From Holophagaceae bacterium (GTDB lineage: Bacteria; Acidobacteriota; Holophagae; Holophagales; Holophagaceae): 10,326 nucleotides of DNA. The notes below the pieces were generated by a model. It was not told the DNA's origin. It ran no database searches and worked only from the letters and a program-made list of their open reading frames with translations. The stretch spans positions 1-10,326 of the forward strand of contig JANXYT010000270.1 of NCBI GenBank assembly GCA_025355915.1. The letters are read 5' to 3'. The first letter of the stretch is position 1, and each line of letters begins with the position of its first letter. Below, piece after piece: positions 7,901 to 10,326 of the stretch. The position numbers and the translations under genes are program-made.

Positions 7901-8405
7901 GGCCCTGGCAAAAGCCCTTGGCCTGGATCCACGGGACCCGGATTCCCTGCAGAATCTGGGCGAACTCCGGTCCGCCGCCGCGAAGTGGAAGGCCCTGCAT
8001 GGCCGTGCGGAGCCGAGCCACTTCGATCTGGCCAGGGCACCGTTCGGGAAAGTCCTGCAGGTCGCCCCCCACGCTCAGGAAAGCCTGCTCGCCATGGCCC
8101 GGCTGTATGCGGATCGTGCGGAATGGGAGCGTAGCCTGGGCCAGGATCCCGGCCCCAGCCTAGCCCAAGCCAAGGCCTGGCTCAGCCGCGTCCTGCAAAG
8201 GCGGCCTCAGTGGGGCGAGGCTATCGTTCTGCTTGGCAGCCTCTGCCTCGAGGAAGCAGAGGCTCTTCCAGCCAACGCGCGCGCGCTGAAAGCACGGGAG
8301 GCGTTGCAGAGCTTTGAAGAAGCCTTCGCCCTCAACAGGAACCTGATCCGGGACTGGAGAGCCAAGGCCGATCAAGCTCAGCGCAGGCTCTCAGCCTCAC
8401 TCTGA
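4941..8405 (+). CDS. membrane Ser/Thr protein kinase with long TPR-like C-terminal solenoid
   Basis: With the GTG start the product has 1154 residues. Residues 1-45 are a low-complexity extension. Kinase domain about 49-315: glycine loop GQGGMG 56-61, K78 (VAIK), E94 on helix C, HRD 163-165 with K167 and N170, DFG 187-189, MSPEQ 211-215. All catalytic residues are present, so it should be an active RD-type Ser/Thr kinase. A hydrophobic helix at about 332-352 suggests one membrane crossing, or a membrane-anchored hinge. The remaining 800 residues are alpha-helical. From about 613 to 1115 they form roughly eleven TPR-like units spaced 44-47 residues rather than 34, many opening with a G-x-D-P turn (DP at 706, 751, 795, 841, 887, 977 and 1069, variants GA at 931 and EP at 1024). 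This part probably binds proteins or senses a ligand outside the membrane. It is divergent from the FHA phosphatase, suggesting shared control and a shared pathway. Its end is only 8 nt from the end of the next, opposite-strand gene. Confidence 0.93.
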   Translation: MGDRGEPSLDPLHSQAETLADTGASHPAPFHHSNVSKVPEFPVKDWERYEFLAFLGQGGMGTVFLGRDRKLGREVAIKFVRSDDDRFLQRFMMEARAQARVDHEHVCKVFEVGEVEGRIFIAMQHIGGASLDVASGLTLEQKVIVLRDAALGVHEAHRVGIIHRDLKPSNIMVERTEDGACRTFVMDFGLAREWNQDVTETGSVLGTPAYMSPEQARGEVSRLDRRTDVYSLGATLYHLTTGRPPFAGANALEILSAIASVEVPPSRALGLDIPRDLEAITLKCLEKERSRRYDSAKSLADDLGRFLAGEPVLARPAGLIYRTHRRFMKHKQLAVTGTVAVVLVLGALGSALKTRRDAGRSEQLAQQFTESMERIESLARYSALSPLHDIRPDLNAVRANMAHLQEAMRQAGRLANGPGLYALGRGYWTLDDDEKAREHLQMAWDAGYREPRVALALAVVLGRQYQEKLLEAERIPSASYREARKKDLESTFRARALGYLRQANGVVEASPAYLDALMAFYEGRLDEALDRLKVIGEELPWFYEARLLRGSLLQARAWKRWNQGEREAALADFDLGRRELAQAAASGRSAPVVHAAMAELELNVLIMEKYGRGQVESAFARGMAATRTALVAQPDHSPSLILQAALLGELADFRTSHGETSNDLVRQAVATATLAVSGGPTRMDAWAALGKAHYQWGNVLQDQNLDPTDQLTKGLRALESISTEKRDYAVENHIGLIHQTWSDFEDQQGRDPSAHLSGAIAAYQHATQMEPYQLPAWINLGTCLQQRAMRPKAADPEGDLRAALKVLDQAQALNPKHFVPYFVRGKVFYNLALIKRGRGEDPQPDLLRSVAANRQGIAINAGMPHLHNGVGLAQLQLARAAWDTGRDPLPLLMQAQEAYQRAITAAPKQVFGYLNLGDLLIWKARWERGPGASQDLEKASVVLQKALAIAPSHKGVLSNLGRVETSRIGLILREGGDPSQSSMRGEAALAKALGLDPRDPDSLQNLGELRSAAAKWKALHGRAEPSHFDLARAPFGKVLQVAPHAQESLLAMARLYADRAEWERSLGQDPGPSLAQAKAWLSRVLQRRPQWGEAIVLLGSLCLEEAEALPANARALKAREALQSFEEAFALNRNLIRDWRAKADQAQRRLSASL

Positions 8406-8413
8406 CCGATCCG

Positions 8414-8770
8414 CTATCGGGTGACCTTGATGGTCCCTGAGTCCGTGGCCCCTAAGGCCCCGGATATTCCAAGGCAGAGCACCTGCACGGTCCCCTTGGC
8501 ACCGGGCTGTTTCACAGCGGCTGTCGAGATGCCGATGGTGTAGTTGCCAGGGATTTTGGGTAAGTAGACGGTGGCCTCGGAGGCGAGGGCACCGACCGAG
8601 CAGGTGGTGGTCCCAAACAGGGCGGGGTTGTCCACATGGATCGTCTTCGGAGCATGGGGGTCGCCTTGAACAAACACGACTCCGTCCTTGTCCTTGAAGA
8701 GTTCCAGGTTTTGGGGCGTGCAGCCGTCTGCATGCACCTTGACCTGTTTGGGGCTTCTATTGGTGGGCAT
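8414..8770 (-). CDS. 118-residue protein of unknown function, beta-rich
   Basis: I do not recognise this gene. The ATG at 8770 is preceded by a strong GGGAGG (8776-8781) 5 nt upstream; the frame is open to 8887, but that upstream part is Arg-rich and unlike the rest, so I reject the longer start. The product has no signal peptide or membrane helix. It is rich in Val, Thr, Gly and Pro with alternating hydrophobic residues, suggesting a small beta-sandwich, with strand-like stretches such as KTIHVDNP (42-49), ATVYLPKIPGNYTIG (66-80) and the C-terminal SGTIKVTR. The fold is faintly cupredoxin- or Ig-like. Three Cys (17, 57, 99) and three His (13, 39, 45) are present, but no recognisable copper-site motif. 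It overlaps nothing, converges on the TPR kinase and diverges from the cysteine peptidase across an AT-rich gap. A role as partner or target of that peptidase would be a guess. Confidence 0.75.
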   Translation of the reverse strand: MPTNRSPKQVKVHADGCTPQNLELFKDKDGVVFVQGDPHAPKTIHVDNPALFGTTTCSVGALASEATVYLPKIPGNYTIGISTAAVKQPGAKGTVQVLCLGISGALGATDSGTIKVTR

Positions 8771-8775
8771 GTCGT

Positions 8776-8781
8776 CCTCCC
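8776..8781 (-). promoter_or_regulatory. ribosome binding site deciding the start of the 118-residue protein
   Basis: On the minus strand AAGGGAGG precedes the ATG at 8770 with about 5 nt between. It selects this ATG over the upstream in-frame ATG at 8887, which would add 39 Arg-rich residues. Confidence 0.65.
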
Positions 8782-8882
8782 TTAGACGTGCGGTGGTGGC
8801 TGCCGAAAGGCCTCGCTGTTTTCTGGATCGAGGTGGGCGATCCAGCCTTCCCTTGCCTGCCTGGCCGGTACGGCCGGGATTA

Positions 8883-8979
8883 TTCAATGATCCACGCGGG
8901 GTGCGACCTTTAAACTAAGCTATTGTTTGTTGGTAAAGAGGAAAAAATCAACAAAACAAATTAAAATAATTTCATTGAA
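8883..8979. repeat. 8-bp inverted repeat flanking the AT-rich island
   Basis: TTCAATGA (8883-8890) is matched by its reverse complement TCATTGAA (8972-8979), bracketing 81 nt of AT-rich sequence. The arms are short, so chance is possible. No direct target-site duplication is visible outside them. Confidence 0.35.
8923..8959. repeat. inner inverted repeat in AT-rich island (possible operator or cruciform)
   Basis: TTGTTTGTTG (8923-8932) pairs with CAACAAAACAA (8949-8959) with one bulged base, around a 16-nt purine-rich loop. It is centred within the outer repeat and between two divergent genes, a position where a shared regulator could bind. Confidence 0.35.
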
Positions 8980-9068
8980 CCCCTAGCCTTTCCTTGTCGC
9001 GGATTAATCCTCCATCAAAGCAATTGACTTTCAGTGCCCCCAGAAGAGGTCCACTCAATCCCACCCAT

Positions 9069-9073
9069 GGAGG
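9069..9073 (+). promoter_or_regulatory. ribosome binding site of the cysteine peptidase homologue
   Basis: GGAGG ends 6 nt before the GTG at 9080 and supports that non-ATG start. Confidence 0.6.
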
Positions 9074-9079
9074 TCTCTT

Positions 9080-9787
9080 GTGTCGAATGCGCCCAGTCTC
9101 CACCGCATCGGTTTAATCACGGAACATCCCTCGGAGCACGGCGGGCGACTCGGGCGTCACTTGCACTTCGATGAACGCAGTCGGGACTTTCCTGTGCTTC
9201 TGGACAAGGGGGCGGTCATCCAGACCCGGCTGTGGGCCCGGTCCCTGCAGGCGTTCAAACAAGGGAATTTGCGCACCTGCACGGGGCAGGGCGCCATGGG
9301 GGTCCTGTGCACGGAACCCTATCGGCGGCCGGGCATCCGCTATTCCGAAGCCTTGATCCGACAGGTCTATACCAAGGCGTCCCATCACGACACCATCGCG
9401 GGGGCCTGGCCCTCCAAGGACACGGGATCCACGGTGTTGGCCGCCATGAAAGCCCTCAAATTCATCGGTTACACCAAGGGGTTTCGGTGGTGTTTCAGCC
9501 TTGAGGATGTCCTCAAGACGTTGTCGACCACGGGACCGGTGGAACTCGGTCTCAACTGGTACGAAGGTTTCGACAGGCCGGATGCGCACGGCTTGGTGAA
9601 ACGCCAGGGGGACGTGCGTGGGGGCCACGCGTTGGAGCTGCTGGGGGTGGATGCGGAACGGAAACTGGTCTGGGCCATCAATTCGTGGGGACCCGAATGG
9701 GGCATCAAGGGCCGTCTTGCCCTCTCCTGGAAGGACCTGGATTACCTCCTGCACGAAAATGGCGAGGCGGCCACCGTCCTGATATGA
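9080..9787 (+). CDS. papain-like (C1-type) cysteine peptidase homologue
   Basis: This 235-residue protein carries the papain active-site order. Q61 and C67 (QGNLRTCTGQGA) have the same 6-residue spacing as papain Gln19-Cys25. H183 follows in GGHALELLG, and N201 in NSWGPEWGIKG (201-211), the classic Asn-Ser-Trp-Gly motif. It should cleave peptide bonds by Cys-His-Asn catalysis. The Cys motif reads TCTGQGA rather than CGSCWAF, as in the compact bacterial and phage C1-like proteins. At 235 residues it is about the length of a mature papain domain. I see no signal peptide and no obvious inhibitory propeptide beyond about 55 N-terminal residues, so it is probably cytoplasmic or exported by another route. 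The GTG start has GGAGG 6 nt upstream. It is divergent from the 118-residue gene across an AT-rich island. A peptidase-like non-proteolytic role cannot be excluded, but all four key residues are present. Confidence 0.85.
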   Translation: MSNAPSLHRIGLITEHPSEHGGRLGRHLHFDERSRDFPVLLDKGAVIQTRLWARSLQAFKQGNLRTCTGQGAMGVLCTEPYRRPGIRYSEALIRQVYTKASHHDTIAGAWPSKDTGSTVLAAMKALKFIGYTKGFRWCFSLEDVLKTLSTTGPVELGLNWYEGFDRPDAHGLVKRQGDVRGGHALELLGVDAERKLVWAINSWGPEWGIKGRLALSWKDLDYLLHENGEAATVLI

Positions 9788-9802
9788 GGCCCGGCGCCGA
9801 AC

Positions 9803-9840
9803 GCAACCTGCCGACGCGGGCGGCTCCGGCGCGCGGTTGC
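9803..9840 (+). terminator. possible terminator hairpin after the peptidase gene
   Basis: Fifteen nt after the stop codon, GCAACC (9803-9808) and GGTTGC (9835-9840) pair, with an inner GCCG/CGGC step, forming a two-tier GC-rich stem-loop. The downstream sequence is pyrimidine-rich but lacks a run of T, so assignment as a terminator is weak. Confidence 0.3.
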
Positions 9841-9859
9841 CTACCTCCTTCATTCTTCT

Positions 9860-9892
9860 GGGGTCCGGGGGTATGCGCGAAGCGCGGAATCC
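9860..9892. repeat. 33-bp direct repeat, copy 1 (REP-like, hairpin-forming)
   Basis: Identical over 33 bp to 9962-9994, with 102 bp between starts. The core GCGC-GAA-GCGC is a short hairpin. In this copy, flanking GTCCG (9863-9867) and CGGAC (9895-9899) can pair to lengthen the stem. It lies in non-coding DNA after the peptidase gene. Confidence 0.8.
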
Positions 9893-9934
9893 GACGGACT
9901 CTTCTCTTCTATACGCTGGGGCATTCCCAGCTCA

Positions 9935-9953
9935 GGTGTGGCTTCGCCACGCC
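9935..9953. repeat. palindromic hairpin between the two 33-bp repeats
   Basis: GGTGTGGC and GCCACGCC pair as an 8-bp stem (one G-T) around a TTC loop. Its tight 3-nt loop matches the style of the GAA-loop cores in the adjacent repeats, suggesting one composite repeat element. Confidence 0.5.
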
Positions 9954-9961
9954 AGAGCGCG

Positions 9962-9994
9962 GGGGTCCGGGGGTATGCGCGAAGCGCGGAATCC
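9962..9994. repeat. 33-bp direct repeat, copy 2 (REP-like, hairpin-forming)
   Basis: Second identical copy. Here the outer arms differ from copy 1: TCCGGGG (9966-9972) pairs perfectly with CCCCGGA (9993-9999) around the GCGC-GAA-GCGC core. It ends just downstream of the tRNA 3' end, so in the minus direction it could also act as a processing or termination hairpin for the tRNA transcript, although no T-tract follows. Confidence 0.8.
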
Positions 9995-10005
9995 CCGGAA
10001 AGCAT

Positions 10006-10080
10006 TGGTTGGGGAGGAAGGATTCGAACCCTCGGTACGCAGGATCAAAACCTGCTGCCTTACCACTTGGCTACTCCCCA
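10006..10080 (-). tRNA. tRNA-Gln (anticodon TTG)
   Basis: The minus strand folds as a complete 72-nt cloverleaf plus encoded CCA (10006-10008). Acceptor TGGGGAG/CTCCCCA pairs in all 7 positions; the D stem is GCC/GGC; the anticodon stem GCAGG/CCTGC encloses TTTTGAT, giving anticodon TTG (reads CAA, and CAG by wobble); the T arm has GAGGG, TTCGAAT, CCTTC with one G-T pair. The leading T-A acceptor pair, the T-rich anticodon loop and the overall sequence resemble known bacterial tRNA-Gln. The discriminator base is A, where E. coli tRNA-Gln has G. Confidence 0.95.
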
Positions 10081-10092
10081 GGCGCAAAGGCA

Positions 10093-10121
10093 AGCATAGC
10101 GCGGCTCCGCGTCTTGCCCAA
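10093..10121 (-). promoter_or_regulatory. candidate promoter of tRNA-Gln
   Basis: On the minus strand TTGGGC (10116-10121) and TATGCT (10093-10098) are separated by exactly 17 nt, and the -10 ends 12 nt before the tRNA 5' end, leaving a short leader. The spacer contains a small GC-rich palindrome (CGCGG-AG-CCGCG). The hexamers are only moderately close to sigma-70 consensus. Confidence 0.45.
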
Positions 10122-10139
10122 GCCTGAGGTTGGGGCCTT

Positions 10140-10326
10140 TCAGGGATTGGGCTTGGGCGTGAATCCGAATTCCTCGACGCCCAGCAGGTCGGGGCGAACC
10201 TGGATGGCTTCGCCACGTTCGATGCGGCTCAGGGCGCGGTGTCCGGTGGCGGTCTCGTAGGCCAGCAGCACCTTCTCCTCGATCTGTTCGCGGAGGGTGT
10301 TGTTCAGGGGGTAGGCGATGTCCTTG
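10140..10326 (-). CDS. C-terminal 61 codons of an unrecognised protein (5' end outside window)
   Basis: On the minus strand an open frame enters from the right edge and stops at TGA (10142-10140). Its 61 residues begin KDIAYPLNNTLREQ and end EFGFTPKPNP, with a helical, charged middle (REQIEEKVLLAYE) and codon use like its neighbours. I do not recognise the family from this fragment. The tRNA-Gln lies 59 nt downstream on the same strand. No T-rich terminator is visible between them, although the tRNA appears to have its own promoter. Confidence 0.65.
   Translation of the reverse strand, partial: KDIAYPLNNTLREQIEEKVLLAYETATGHRALSRIERGEAIQVRPDLLGVEEFGFTPKPNP

Larger units (their letters stand above)
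8771..9079. other. divergent intergenic region with AT-rich island
   Basis: These 309 nt separate two divergent genes and contain no convincing gene. Roughly 8905-9030 is strikingly AT-rich (A-runs, TTAAAATAAT) against GC-rich surroundings. This is where promoters for both genes would be expected. Minus-strand TTTACC and TTTAAA, 17 nt apart, could serve the 118-residue gene, and TTGACT at 9024-9029 is a good plus-strand -35 for the peptidase but no good -10 lies 16-18 nt on. Neither assignment is firm. The island holds two nested inverted repeats, listed separately. Confidence 0.6.

Noticed and set aside
7104..8072. 322-codon minus-strand frame opposite the TPR region
   Set aside because: Shadow of the coding strand; the regular TPR-like periodicity on the plus strand shows which frame is real.
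9113..9853. Minus-strand frame opposite the cysteine peptidase
   Set aside because: The plus-strand frame carries the intact Gln-Cys-His-Asn catalytic set and a ribosome site.
9860..9999. CRISPR array
   Set aside because: Only two repeat copies, a 69-nt gap containing its own palindrome, and no cas genes.
8405..10006. Genomic island integrated at the 3' end of tRNA-Gln
   Set aside because: No integrase gene and no duplicated tRNA 3' end (GGTTCGAATCC) elsewhere in the window.
9939..10217. Shared 13-mer TGGCTTCGCCACG at 9939 and 10205
   Set aside because: The second copy is inside a coding sequence; a short GC-rich palindromic word can recur by chance here.
9685..10260. Plus-strand frames running through the repeats and tRNA
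   Set aside because: They read through a complete tRNA on the other strand and hairpin repeats; not credible proteins.

Overview
The window is GC-rich, tightly packed chromosomal DNA from a bacterium. Hanks-type Ser/Thr kinases with PEGA-like and TPR sensor regions, an FHA-GAF-SpoIIE phosphatase and a CSLA/CSLC-like family 2 glycosyltransferase are a combination typical of Acidobacteriota. A Holophagae member (Geothrix- or Holophaga-like) is my best guess; it rests on gene style and composition, because no rRNA or other taxonomic marker is present.

Layout, left to right. (1) 1-973, minus: the N-terminal 324 residues of a membrane glycosyltransferase running off the left edge. (2) 1099-3000, plus: a transmembrane Ser/Thr kinase with four PEGA-like beta repeats predicted outside the membrane. 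(3) 3088-4725, minus, convergent with it: an FHA-GAF-PPM (SpoIIE/RsbU-type) phosphatase. (4) 4841-about 4965: what looks like the frameshifted N-terminus of a further kinase. (5) 4941-8405, plus, divergent from the phosphatase: a 1154-residue Ser/Thr kinase whose C-terminal half is a long TPR-like solenoid with an unusual period of about 46 residues. (6) 8414-8770, minus: a 118-residue protein of unknown function. (7) 8771-9079: an AT-rich divergent intergenic island containing nested inverted repeats. (8) 9080-9787, plus: a papain-like (C1-type) cysteine peptidase homologue with Gln, Cys, His and Asn all in place and no visible signal peptide. (9) 9788-10005: non-coding, with two copies of a 33-bp hairpin-forming repeat and other palindromes. 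(10) 10006-10080, minus: tRNA-Gln(UUG) with encoded CCA and a plausible promoter. (11) 10140-10326, minus: the last 61 codons of an unrecognised gene.

How the genes may work together: two receptor-like kinases flank a phosphatase that carries a phosphothreonine-binding FHA domain. The economical reading is a local phospho-signalling module in which a kinase creates phosphothreonine that recruits or controls the phosphatase. This is inference from domain content and adjacency only. No anti-sigma kinase (RsbW) or antagonist (RsbV/SpoIIAA) is encoded here, so the phosphatase's substrate is not visible. The peptidase and the 118-residue protein diverge from one AT-rich island and may share control, but no functional link is shown.
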